DNA of 64,000 nucleotides, from the NCBI GenBank assembly GCA_950097015.1, contig CATNEN010000024.1, positions 2,733,501 through 2,797,500 on the forward strand, read 5' to 3'. How positions within the stretch are numbered: the first letter of the stretch is position 1; each line of letters opens with the position of its first letter. The notes under the pieces were generated by a model. It worked only from the letters and a program-made list of their open reading frames with translations, was not told where the DNA came from and did no database searches. Shown one piece after another: positions 42,401 to 48,785 of this stretch. The DNA is from Macrostomum hystrix (lineage: Eukaryota > Platyhelminthes > Macrostomidae). The translations under genes and the position numbers were made by a program.

Positions 42401-45400
42401 ATGAAGGAATAGAATGGATTGCTAGCTCAGCCCATGAATGAAGGAATAGAATGGATTGCTAGCTCAGCCCATGAATGAAGGAATAGAATGGATTGCTAAT
42501 CTATCCCATGGGTGAAGGAATAGAATGGATTGCTAATCTATCCCATGGGTGAAGGAATAGAATGGATTGCTAGCCCCGCCCATGAATGAAGGAATAGAAT
42601 GGATTGCTAGCCCAGCCCATGAATGAAGGAATAGAATGGATTGCTAGCCCAGCCCATGAATGAAGGAATAGAATGGATTGCTAGCCCCGCCCATGAATGA
42701 AGGAATAGAATGGATTGCTAGCCAAGCCCATGAATGAAGGAATAGAATGGATTGCTAGCCCAGCCCATCAATGAAGGAATAGAATGGATTGCTAGCCCAG
42801 CCCATGAATGAAGGAATAGAATGGATTGCTAGCCCAGCCCATGAATGAAGGAATAGAATGGATTGCTAGCCAAGCCCATGAATGAAGAAATATAATGGAT
42901 TGCTAGCTCAGCCCATGAATGAAGGAATAGAATGGATTGCTAGCTCAGCCCATGAATGAAGGAATAGAATGGATTGCTAGCCCAGCCCATGAATGAAGGA
43001 ATAGAATGGATTGCTAGCCCAGCCCATGAATGAAGGAATAGAATGGATTGCTAGCCAAGCCCATGAATGAAGGAATAGAATGGATTGCTAGCCCAGCCCA
43101 TGAATGAAGGAATAGAATGGATTGCTAGCCCAGCCCATGAATGAAGGAATAGAATGGATTGCTAGCCAAGCCCATGAATGAAGAAATATAATGGATTGCT
43201 AGCTCAGCCCATGAATGAAGGAATAGAATGGATTGCTAGCTCAGCCCATGAATGAAGGAATAGAATGGATTGCTAGCCCAGCCCATGAATGAAGGAATAG
43301 AATGGATTGCTAGCCCAGCCCATGAATGAAGGAATAGAATGGATTGCTAATCTATCCCATGGGTGAAGGAATAGAATGGATTGCTAATCTATCCCATGGG
43401 TGAAGGAATAGAATGGATTGCTAGCCCCGCCCATGAATGAAGGAATAGAATGGATTGCTAGCCCAGCCCATGAATGAAGGAATAGAATGGATTGCTAGCC
43501 AAGCCCATGAATGAAGGAATAGAATGGATTGCTAGCCCCGCCCATGAATGAAGGAATAGAATGGATTGCTAGCCCCGCCCATGAATGAAGGAATAGAATG
43601 GATTGCTAGCTCAGCCCATGAATGAAGGAATAGAATGGATTGCTAGCCCCGCCCATGAATGAAGGAATAGAATGGATTGCTAGCTCAGCCCATGAATGAA
43701 GGAATAGAATGGATTGCTAGCCCAGCCCATGAATGAAGGAATAGAATGGATTGCTAGCTCAGCCCATGAATGAAGGAATAGAATGGATTGCTAGCTCAGC
43801 CCATGAATGAAGGAATAGAATGGATTGCTAGCCCCGCCCATGAATGAAGGAATAGAATGGATTGCTAGCTCAGCCCATGAATGAAGGAATAGAATGGATT
43901 GCTAGCCCAGCCCATGAATGAAGGAATAGAATGGATTGCTAGCCCCGCCCATGAATGAAGGAATAGAATGGATTGCTAGCCCCGCCCATGAATGAAGGAA
44001 TAGAATGGATTGCTAGCCCCGCCCATGAATGAAGGAATAGAATGGATTGCTAGCCCCGCCCATGAATGAAGGAATAGAATGGATTGCTAGCCCCGCCCAT
44101 GAATGAAGGAATAGAATGGATTGCTAGCTCAGCCCATGAATGAAGGAATAGAATGGATTGCTAGCCCAGCCCATGAATGAAGGAATAGAATGGATTGCTA
44201 GCCCAGCCCATGAATGAAGGAATAGAATGGATTGCTAGCCCCGCCCATGAATGAAGGAATAGAATGGATTGCTAGCCCAGCCCATGAATGAAGGAATAGA
44301 ATGGATTGCTAGCCAAGCCCATGAATGAAGGAATAGAATGGATTGCTAGCCCAGCCCATGAATGAAGGAATAGAATGGATTGCTAGCCCCGCCCATGAAT
44401 GAAGGAATAGAATGGATTGCTAGCCCAGCCCATGAATGAAGGAATAGAATGGATTGCTAATCTATCCCATGGGTGAAGGAATAGAATGGATTGCTAATCT
44501 ATCCCATGGGTGAAGGAATAGAATGGATTGCTAGCCCAGCCCATGAATGAAGGAATAGAATGGATTGCTAGCCCAGCCCATGAATGAAGGAATAGAATGG
44601 ATTGCTAGCTCAGCCCATGAATGAAGGAATAGAATGGATTGCTAGCTCAGCCCATGAATGAAGGAATAGAATGGATTGCTAGCCCAGCCCATGAATGAAG
44701 GAATAGAATGGATTGCTAGCTCAGCCCATGAATGAAGGAATAGAATGGATTGCTAGCTCAGCCCATGAATGAAGGAATAGAATGGATTGCTAATCTATCC
44801 CATGGGTGAAGGAATAGAATGGATTGCTAATCTATCCCATGGGTGAAGGAATAGAATGGATTGCTAGCCCAGCCCATGAATGAAGGAATAGAATGGATTG
44901 CTAGCCCAGCCCATGAATGAAGGAATAGAATGGATTGCTAGCTCAGCCCATGAATGAAGGAATAGAATGGATTGCTAGCTCAGCCCATGAATGAAGGAAT
45001 AGAATGGATTGCTAGCCCAGCCCATGAATGAAGGAATAGAATGGATTGCTAGCTCAGCCCATGAATGAAGGAATAGAATGGATTGCTAGCTCAGCCCATG
45101 AATGAAGGAATAGAATGGATTGCTAATCTATCCCATGGGTGAAGGAATAGAATGGATTGCTAATCTATCCCATGGGTGAAGTAATAGAATGGATTGCTAG
45201 CCCCGCCCATGAATGAAGGAATAGAATGGATTGCTAGCCCAGCCCATGAATGAAGGAATAGAATGGATTGCTAGCCCAGCCCATGAATGAAGGAATAGAA
45301 TGGATTGCTAGCCCAGCCCATGAATGAAGGAATAGAATGGATTGCTAGCCCAGCCCATGAATGAAGGAATAGAAGGAATAGAATGGATTGCTAGCCCAGC

Positions 45401-47205
45401 CCATGAATGAAGGAATAGAATGGATTGCTAGCCAAGCCCATGAATGAAGGAATAGAATGGATTGCTAGCCCAGCCCATGAATGAAGGAATAGAATGGATT
45501 GCTAGCCCAGCCCATGAATGAAGGAATAGAATGGATTGCTAGCCCAGCCCATGAATGAAGGAATAGAATGGATTGCTAGCCCAGCCCATGAATGAAGGAA
45601 TAGAATGGATTCCTAGCCCAGCCCATGAATGAAGGAATAGAATGGATTGCTAGCCAAGCCCATGAATGAAGGAATAGAATGGATTGCTAGCCCAGCCCAT
45701 GAATGAAGGAATAGAATGGATTGCTAGCCCAGCCCATGAATGAAGGAATAGAATGGATTGCTAGCCCAGCCCATGAATGAAGGAATAGAATGGATTGCTA
45801 GCCCAGCCCATGAATGAAGGAATAGAATGGATTGCTAGCCCAGCCCATGAATGAAGGAATAGAATGGATTCCTAGCCCAGCCCATGAATGAAGGAATAGA
45901 ATGGATTGCTAGCCAAGCCCATGAATGAAGGAATAGAATGGATTGCTAGCCCAGCCCATGAATGAAGGAATAGAATGGATTGCTAGCCCAGCCCATGAAT
46001 GAAGGAATAGAATGGATTGCTAGCCCAGCCCATGAATGAAGGAATATAATGGATTGCTAGCCCAGCCCATGAATGAAGGAATAGAATGGATTGCTAGCCC
46101 AGCCCATGAATGAAGGAATAGAATGGATTGCTAGCCCAGCCCATGAATGAAGGAATAGAATGGATTGCTAGCCAAGCCCATGAATGAAGGAATAGAATGG
46201 ATTGCTAGCACAGCCCATGAATGAAGGAATAGAATGGATTGCTAGCCCAGCCCATGAATGAAGGAATAGAATGGATTGCTAGCCCAGCCCATGAATGAAG
46301 GAATAGAATGGATTGCTAGCCCAGCCCATGAATGAAGGAATAGAATGGATTGCTAGCACAGCCCATGAATGAAGGAATAGAATGGATAGAATTATTTTTC
46401 CAACTTGTCTCCCACAGGCCGCGGTGACGGAAAGCCGCAGCGGCACGGAGCCGTGGGTGATCGCAGTGTCCACAGTGTGCGCAGTACTCGGAGCCGCGCT
46501 GATTCTGGTCATCATACTGATCTTGGTTAAAAAGTGAGTACTGTTCTCTAGTCGTACCCCATAAATAGTTTTAAAGTATTTTCTTGGCTAGATTTTGTCC
46601 CAGTTAGAAGTGCAATCTTACCATCTGTTCTTGCGTTATAAAATGCTGTGGTGCAACTGTTTGCAGGAGGCGATGGCTCGGTCTATTACAATCGTATGAG
46701 TAACAATATGCTATAATAATATGGGAATCATATTGCAAATACACTTATTGTGCGCATTAGAGCTTCGGATCTAGTTAGCTGTTCTTAAAATTTAGCGCCG
46801 TAGTTGCAAAGTAGTCGTTTGCTGTGCGATTTCGATAGTGAATCACCCCAAGCTTTTCTAAAAATAGCCTACAAGTCAAGCCCATCAACCAGGCAAGATG
46901 CCCCACTGTTCTAAAAATAGCAACAAGAGTAAATTCTCGTTGGTCCATTAAATTAACCAGGTTCCTTCTGTTCTAAAAATAGCAACAAGAATTAATTATC
47001 GTTGGTCAATTAAACTGTTAATGCGCCCCACTGTTCTAAAAATAGCAACAATTGAATACTCATTGATCAACGAAGCATAGTACGTTATTTTAATAGGCTC
47101 TACGAGTGCTGCAGTGCTGCGTAAGTAAAGCAAAGCCAAAACTAATATTATTAAATTTTCTTTTTTTCTAGACCCAACAAGGTGGCCCCGGCTCCAGTGG
47201 AGTAA
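9384..47205 (+). CDS. giant MUC4-like transmembrane mucin (24 exons, 5,385 aa)
   Basis: Predicted cell-surface mucin. Coding exons: 9384-9420, 9514-9546, 9641-19339, 19438-19578, 19676-19819, 20197-20337, 20443-20576, 20980-21198, 21357-21509, 22595-23422, 23878-24622, 26176-26477, 29483-29714, 30539-30910, 31463-31837, 32428-33545, 34215-34779, 37238-37435, 37555-37640, 37850-37965, 38837-39100, 39180-39285, 46418-46533, 47172-47205. They sum to 16,158 nt (5,386 codons with stop) and every junction keeps phase. Domain order: signal peptide 1-23; Thr/Pro mucin repeats 24-3190; TSP1 3191-3256; EGF x3 3257-3398; NIDO about 3440-3640; AMOP about 3690-3800; VWD from 3817 with GDPH; cadherin-like 4092-4192; EGF array 4193-5079; TSP1 5080-5145; unknown region 5146-5336 with RKKR; transmembrane 5349-5373; tail to 5385. 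NIDO-AMOP-VWD after a mucin domain and before EGFs and a membrane span is the MUC4 arrangement; the two TSP1 modules and the long EGF array are unusual. Expected role is glycocalyx, mucus or surface adhesion (inference). Exon edges lack transcript support. Confidence 0.87.
9514..9546 (+). CDS. mucin exon 2: end of signal peptide
   Basis: The acceptor AAATCTTCAG at 9504-9513 joins in phase 1 and completes the signal peptide as [11 protein letters not shown]. Cleavage is likely after AFA (small residues at -3 and -1). The alternative acceptor 14 bases downstream (CTCTGCAG) gives an immediate stop, so it is rejected. Donor GTAAGC at 9547. Confidence 0.82.
9641..19339 (+). CDS. mucin exon 3: 9.7-kb Thr/Pro mucin domain plus TSP1
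   Basis: A single exon of 9,699 nt encodes residues 24-3256. The acceptor CATCTTCAG at 9640 is the only nearby AG that keeps phase with exon 2. From about 9830 to 17800 the protein is almost only Thr, in runs broken by Pro and occasional Glu, Ser or Leu (blocks such as [16 protein letters not shown]), an ideal O-glycosylation scaffold. Third codon positions vary in an ordered pattern shared between blocks, showing growth by DNA duplication. From 17800 to 19000 it becomes a more mixed Thr/Ser/Ala/Pro sequence, including six copies of an 18-residue unit (18684-19007). The end (residues 3191-3256) is Cys-rich with [13 protein letters not shown], a thrombospondin type 1 repeat. Donor G|GTAAGA at 19340. 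Confidence 0.9.
18684..19007 (+). repeat. 54-bp coding repeat x6 in the mucin exon
   Basis: Six near-identical 54-bp copies encode 18 residues containing [15 protein letters not shown]. It is a younger, well-conserved array at the C-terminal edge of the mucin domain, distinct from the Thr-only blocks upstream. Confidence 0.93.
19438..19578 (+). CDS. mucin exon 4: EGF-like domain
   Basis: Residues 3257-3303, phase 1 at both ends. It reads [17 protein letters not shown] followed by CSCNLGY, a six-cysteine EGF-like module in a single exon. Acceptor TTTTTAG, donor GTAACG. Confidence 0.85.
19676..19819 (+). CDS. mucin exon 5: calcium-binding EGF domain
   Basis: Residues 3304-3351, phase 1 at both ends. 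It starts DLNEC and continues with [16 protein letters not shown], the calcium-binding EGF consensus including the Asn and the aromatic residue of the hydroxylation motif. Donor GTAAGT. Confidence 0.88.
19868..20142 (+). mobile_element. tRNA-derived SINE, family B (in intron 5)
   Basis: The head has a box-A-like TAGTGGTTAGAGTGGC and a box-B-like GAGCTCGATTCC. About 30 bases on, it has GTGTCCTTTAGCAAGACACT, a motif seen in many tRNA-SINEs of animals, and it ends in an A-rich tail near 20142. Three shorter minus-strand relatives occur at 23478-23582, 47521-47612 and 56375-56450. Confidence 0.75.
20197..20337 (+). CDS. mucin exon 6: calcium-binding EGF domain
   Basis: Residues 3352-3398, phase 1. 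Begins DINEC and contains [16 protein letters not shown]. Acceptor AAATTTAG; donor A|GTGAGT at 20338. Confidence 0.87.
20443..20576 (+). CDS. mucin exon 7: linker / start of NIDO region
   Basis: Residues 3399-3443, entering in phase 1 and leaving in phase 0. Contains [20 protein letters not shown]. The acceptor is a weaker AATGAAG, accepted because it alone keeps phase with both neighbours. Confidence 0.72.
20980..21198 (+). CDS. mucin exon 8: NIDO domain, part 1
   Basis: Residues 3444-3516, phase 0 at both ends. The segment ending [16 protein letters not shown] resembles the part of NIDO domains where a hydrophobic strand is followed by an Ala/Pro-Phe-Trp turn. Acceptor TTCATCCAG, donor GTGAGT. 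Confidence 0.78.
21357..21509 (+). CDS. mucin exon 9: NIDO domain, part 2
   Basis: Residues 3517-3567, phase 0. It begins [15 protein letters not shown] and ends [12 protein letters not shown]. The longest open frame here (21304-21513) is a different frame and not the coding one; the chosen frame is limited upstream by a TGA that overlaps the acceptor GATGACAG. Confidence 0.78.
21905..22546. repeat. 43-bp minisatellite in intron 9
   Basis: About 14 copies of a 43-bp unit centred on GTAGTTACTAGTCAGGTAGT and followed by CACAGAGGGACAGTGTCG; the first two copies are shorter. It ends about 50 bases before the exon 10 acceptor. The rest of intron 9 (21510-21904) is unique AT-rich DNA. Confidence 0.95.
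22595..23422 (+). CDS. mucin exon 10: NIDO end, AMOP, start of VWD
   Basis: Residues 3568-3843, phase 0 at both ends. Contains [19 protein letters not shown] (last NIDO strands), then [17 protein letters not shown], matching the Cys-Cys-Tyr core of AMOP domains, then [11 protein letters not shown]. It closes with [19 protein letters not shown], the opening of a von Willebrand D domain. GDPH (residues 3819-3822) is the sequence at which vertebrate MUC4 is cleaved. Acceptor CACTCTGCAG, donor GTGAGA. Confidence 0.9.
23478..23582 (-). mobile_element. SINE fragment, family B
   Basis: In reverse orientation it shows a box-B-like AGTTCGAATCTC followed by GTCCTTAAGCAAGACAA, the same layout as the copy at 19868-20142. 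It is 3'-truncated and lies in intron 10. Confidence 0.55.
23730..23852. repeat. 25-bp minisatellite in intron 10
   Basis: About five copies of CAGTAAAACAAATATGAATT plus ACTAA, with the last copies decayed. Flanking intron sequence is AT-rich. Confidence 0.85.
23878..24622 (+). CDS. mucin exon 11: remainder of VWD domain
   Basis: Residues 3844-4091, entering in phase 0 and leaving in phase 1. It begins [12 protein letters not shown], continuing the VWD strand after VIAK, and contains [13 protein letters not shown], the 'GL(L/C)GN(Y/F)NG...DD' motif of D domains. Several N-glycosylation sequons are present. Donor G|GTGAGT at 24623. Confidence 0.9.
24738..26050. repeat. 6-bp (CAGAGA) microsatellite-like array in intron 11
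   Basis: 1.3 kb built from CAGAGA, CAGGGA and ACACAGA blocks, almost free of T on the plus strand. Simple periodicity keeps several frames open on both strands; none is a gene. It fills most of intron 11. Confidence 0.95.
26176..26477 (+). CDS. mucin exon 12: cadherin-like module after VWD
   Basis: Residues 4092-4192, entering in phase 1 and leaving in phase 0. Contains [18 protein letters not shown]-type sequons and [13 protein letters not shown], and ends LYFCQCK. A module of this kind follows VWD in MUC4 and related NIDO-AMOP-VWD proteins. Acceptor TGGTGCAG; donor AAG|GTGCGC, a usable but weaker site. Confidence 0.83.
26500..27580. repeat. 27-bp minisatellite in intron 12
   Basis: About 38 copies of TGTCTGCTAGTGTGTGTCTG plus TCTTGAG, beginning shortly after the donor with less regular copies and ending in 12- to 24-bp derivatives (TGTCTGTTTGAG). 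Open frames on both strands come from the 27-bp period. Confidence 0.95.
27581..29091. other. unique part of intron 12, no gene seen
   Basis: About 1.5 kb of non-repetitive, mostly AT-rich intron with a GC-richer patch near 27980-28240. No open frame here resembles a known family. Confidence 0.55.
29092..29440 (+). mobile_element. tRNA-derived SINE, family A, copy 1
   Basis: The head has box A (GAGTAGCACTGCGG) and box B (GAGTTCGATTCCACG). The body includes GGCTTGGGGGCTTGTCGTGC and a CACACGTGTGTGAGCGTGTG stretch, ending near CCAAATGATGTGCCATTGCC before an A-rich end. A nearly full second copy lies at 55940-56272 and a body-only copy at 32078-32262. Confidence 0.85.
29483..29714 (+). CDS. mucin exon 13: two EGF-like domains
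   Basis: Residues 4193-4269, entering in phase 0 and leaving in phase 1. NGATC with [12 protein letters not shown] is one EGF module joined to the last Cys of exon 12, and DFDAC to [10 protein letters not shown] is the second. The donor GTCTGG at 29715 is non-ideal but gives the expected GINCT|DVDEC junction. Confidence 0.85.
30010..30535. repeat. 14-bp minisatellite in intron 13, running into the acceptor
   Basis: About 37 copies of ACCATCCACAATCT, with variants AATGT and ACCT. The last copy (ACCATCAACAATCTACAACAG) forms the splice acceptor of exon 14. The 5' part of intron 13 (29715-30009) is AT-rich and unique. Confidence 0.95.
30539..30910 (+). CDS. mucin exon 14: three calcium-binding EGF domains
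   Basis: Residues 4270-4393, phase 1 at both ends. Modules begin DVDEC, DIDEC and DINEC, each with the C-x-N/Q-x-x-G-S-Y-x-C pattern (for example [12 protein letters not shown]). Donor ACAG|GTGAGA at 30911. Confidence 0.92.
30906..31412. repeat. 33-bp minisatellite in intron 14 derived from the splice donor
   Basis: About 15 copies of a 33-bp unit, GTGAGATTTCTGAATACTCG then TCACTCCACAGGG, the first of which is the real exon 14 donor region. Most copies retain CACAGGGGTGAG. The unit is 11 codons without a stop, and the intron (30911-31462, 552 nt) is a multiple of three and fully open in the frame of both flanking exons. Confidence 0.95.
31463..31837 (+). CDS. mucin exon 15: EGF-like domains
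   Basis: Residues 4394-4518, phase 1 at both ends. Contains DINDC, a non-calcium module starting [17 protein letters not shown], and NINEC ending YNCTCPS, whose last Cys lies in exon 16. Donor A|GTGAGC. Confidence 0.9.
31838..32427. other. intron 15
   Basis: AT-rich intron with a short GATT run and AAT run near 32035-32080, a SINE body copy at 32078-32262, and the acceptor CATCTCCAG before exon 16. No coding signal. Confidence 0.7.
32078..32262 (+). mobile_element. SINE family A, body-only copy
   Basis: Matches the middle and 3' part of the copies at 29092 and 55940 (GACGATGAGAAAGTCAG, CTCCTCGCTGGCTGCGGGTC, AATGTGCCAT) but lacks the tRNA-like head, so it is 5'-truncated. Confidence 0.75.
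32428..33545 (+). CDS. mucin exon 16: run of EGF domains
   Basis: Residues 4519-4891, entering in phase 1 and leaving in phase 0. After completing the NINEC module it has modules opening DINEC, DTDEC, DKNEC, DRNEC, a variant at [21 protein letters not shown] and DIDEC. Most carry the calcium-binding consensus, so the segment is probably a calcium-stiffened rod. Donor AAG|GTTGAG. Confidence 0.92.
33655..34112. repeat. 21-bp minisatellite in intron 16
   Basis: About 22 copies of CATCTATCAAAGTCGCCCAA with one extra A; variants alter the GTCGCC part. Unrelated in sequence to the 21-bp array at 1156-7107. Apparent proteins from both strands are artefacts of the period. Confidence 0.95.
34215..34779 (+). 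CDS. mucin exon 17: last EGF domains
   Basis: Residues 4892-5079, entering in phase 0 and leaving in phase 1. Completes the previous module (SSC) and adds DINEC, DIDEC, a variant module ([13 protein letters not shown]) and DIDEC, with many N-x-S/T sequons. Donor G|GTGAGT at 34780. Confidence 0.92.
34788..37160. repeat. 34-bp minisatellite filling intron 17
   Basis: About 70 copies of TTTCAATGAAATTAGGATTC plus TATGAAACCTGGGA. The main alternation is CCTGGG, CGTGGG or CTTGGG. It begins eight bases after the exon 17 donor and ends about 75 bases before exon 18. There are no variable spacers, so it is not a CRISPR array. Confidence 0.97.
37238..37435 (+). CDS. mucin exon 18: second TSP1 domain
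   Basis: Residues 5080-5145, phase 1 at both ends. [17 protein letters not shown] followed by RSRRREC is a textbook thrombospondin type 1 repeat with tandem Trp and the CSxSCG motif. The donor GTGAGT at 37436 is preferred over an overlapping GT two bases earlier because it keeps phase. Confidence 0.92.
37555..37640 (+). CDS. mucin exon 19: juxtamembrane region, part 1
   Basis: Residues 5146-5174, entering in phase 1 and leaving in phase 0. Reads [20 protein letters not shown] and continues into exon 20. Polypyrimidine acceptor ATTCCTTCCCAG, donor GTAAGC. I do not recognise the domain. Confidence 0.78.
37850..37965 (+). CDS. mucin exon 20: juxtamembrane region, part 2
   Basis: Residues 5175-5212, entering in phase 0 and leaving in phase 2. 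Reads [20 protein letters not shown], then [16 protein letters not shown]; an amphipathic helix and a cysteine pair are visible. Acceptor TCTTTCCAG, donor AG|GTGAGG. Confidence 0.78.
38035..38640. repeat. 13/14-bp minisatellite in intron 20
   Basis: About 45 copies of GAAATCGACGTAG alternating with GAAATCGACATAG, usually paired as a 27-bp dimer. It lies in the middle of intron 20 (37966-38836). Confidence 0.93.
38837..39100 (+). CDS. mucin exon 21: juxtamembrane region with RKKR site
   Basis: Residues 5213-5300, phase 2 at both ends. It contains [18 protein letters not shown], a Gly/Ser linker, then [10 protein letters not shown] (RKKR at 39018-39029, residues 5274-5277), a furin-like proprotein convertase consensus, followed by [14 protein letters not shown]. 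The linker length may be polymorphic because it is coded by an AGC run. Donor GTGAGT. Confidence 0.82.
39180..39285 (+). CDS. mucin exon 22: juxtamembrane region, end
   Basis: Residues 5301-5336, entering in phase 2 and leaving in phase 0. Reads [20 protein letters not shown], then [13 protein letters not shown]. Acceptor CCAATTGCAG, donor GTGAGT. The overlapping plus-strand frame at 38831-39226 is a shadow. Confidence 0.82.
39310..46390. repeat. 37-bp minisatellite filling the 7.1-kb intron 22
   Basis: About 190 copies of a 37-bp unit, AGGAATAGAATGGATTGCTA followed by GCCCAGCCCATGAATGA, or by ATCTATCCCATGGGTGA in a second subfamily. Paired copies of the second subfamily recur at multiples of 37 (for example near 44457, 44790 and 45121, 9 units apart), a higher-order pattern. 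It runs from about 25 bases after the donor to about 30 bases before the acceptor of exon 23. Confidence 0.97.
46418..46533 (+). CDS. mucin exon 23: transmembrane helix
   Basis: Residues 5337-5374, entering in phase 0 and leaving in phase 2. The hydrophobic stretch [20 protein letters not shown], continuing ILILV and followed by KK, is a single-pass membrane anchor with basic stop-transfer residues. Strong acceptor TTGTCTCCCACAG, donor AA|GTGAGT. Confidence 0.9.
46860..47080. repeat. 62/63-bp repeat, about three copies, intron 23
   Basis: TTCTAAAAATAGCAACAAG recurs at about 46909, 46971 and 47034 with related sequence between (TCGTTGGTC, ATTAA); a fourth partial copy lies near 46856. Confidence 0.75.
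47172..47205 (+). CDS. mucin exon 24: cytoplasmic tail and stop
   Basis: Completes Lys 5375 and encodes [10 protein letters not shown] followed by TAA at 47203-47205. The acceptor is TTTTTTTCTAG. The 12-residue tail ([12 protein letters not shown]) shows no obvious signalling motif. No canonical AATAAA was found shortly downstream. Confidence 0.85.
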
Positions 47206-48785
47206 ACTTTCACGTGACTTTTGGCGTTCTGCTGCGCCAACCAATCAGGCAATTGGTCGCATAATATATCTACATCGATGTGCATGACTATCGCGAATCT
47301 ACCTTTATGAGCTGGAATGGTGTGAAAACTACATAAAAAATATTTATTCAGTGTTTTTTCGCAAAGTTGGTAATGGGTTTGAAAACACAGTTTGCATAAT
47401 CAAAGCTAAGTATAGACGCATTATATTGTCAATATAACTGCCAATAAGTCATGGGGGACATGCCATTATCAATATCACGAATGCCACTAAACATAGAAAG
47501 TGCCATTTTTAATATAATTACTGTCTTGCTAAAAGACACAAATTGTTCCGGCGTAGTTGGGAATCGAACTCCTGACCAGCAAGTCGTGAGCTTCATACTC
47601 TAAACCCTCCTTTAGTAAGTACCATTACTTTGAAGTATCAATATTAAAAAACATTTAGACTAAAATGTGGACAAAGCGTCTAGCAAAAAAGATAGGTTTT
47701 TTTCTGATCAAAGTCACGACAAGATTCTATTGGAAATGACCGTATATTTTCTCTTTTTTAGTTGAAGATTTTATTTCATACTGTATATTTGATAATATAA
47801 TTACTGCATGTAGTTTTCTGAAGAAAAAAACTCCACCTACAGATATGTTATTTTGATATAATGTGCCTGATTTAATTATTTTTATTGCTACAGACAATTA
47901 ATAATGAACCCTGACTCCTATAACCCACTGCTGATAAGACAATACAGACTTAATTATTGATTTCTCGGTGAAAAGTATCCTTATTATAAAAATGTACTTT
48001 TTTATAATGCAATTTTACTTTTACTGCGCTAAATAAGGTGTGGGACAAAGTAATTTTCTTAAAGACGATGATTTGAAAATAACTTTTCGAACTTTTTATG
48101 TGTTAATTCCCCGTAAATATTATTTTACAGAAGAAACTGTCCATTTGAGAGGAGTTTAATCCTGTTTATCATGTTAGAGTGCATGAAGATATGTCCTTTT
48201 TCTGCTGTCCATGATAATTCAGATAACTTTGTAGATGAGACTTATTTAAGTTAGCTCATCGTTTTGCATCAATCGAAATCAATCGGTAGAATTTAGGCAA
48301 AAAAACTTTTTTTGTTCTCGGTCACGTGACGAAGGTGGCTGAGAGGGATTCCCCAAATTCTAAAAATAGTAAAAACCTTAACATCCTTGACCATTCGAAG
48401 TTAAAATTCATTCCTCGGTTTTTTAAAACAGTTATTTGCTCTCTTCAAGTCACACGAAAGCATTAAGAAATTCGTTTTTTATTTTACTAATATGTACTTT
48501 GTATCATGTACAAAGAGGTAAGATTATTGATTTCAAGTTTTAGAGCCAATCGTTTTATAATTTTTTAATCGTTTTTTAATTCAACCTGTTGAATCTTTAC
48601 CTGAGCGTAAAAAAGATTTTCGCTCACATAACTCAAGCACCAAGAACGCCAATAAAAAATTAATAACTTCACCAAATACAGAACTGTTATTTTATACGCA
48701 CTATACGATGTTTATACTATTTCGAAAGATAGAAAACGATAAATTGTTCAGAAGGATCTTTGCTGAGTTTGCTTCATTTCGGTAA
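47206..48785. other. 3' flank of the mucin gene, no further gene seen
   Basis: AT-rich unique DNA that should contain the mucin 3' UTR and cleavage site. It includes a short SINE piece at 47521-47612. No coding frame is supported. Confidence 0.55.
47521..47612 (-). mobile_element. SINE fragment, family B
   Basis: Reverse complement gives a tRNA-like head with box B GAGTTCGATTCCCAAC and, 25 bases on, GTGTCTTTTAGCAAGAC, the same order as the copy at 19868-20142. Confidence 0.6.
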
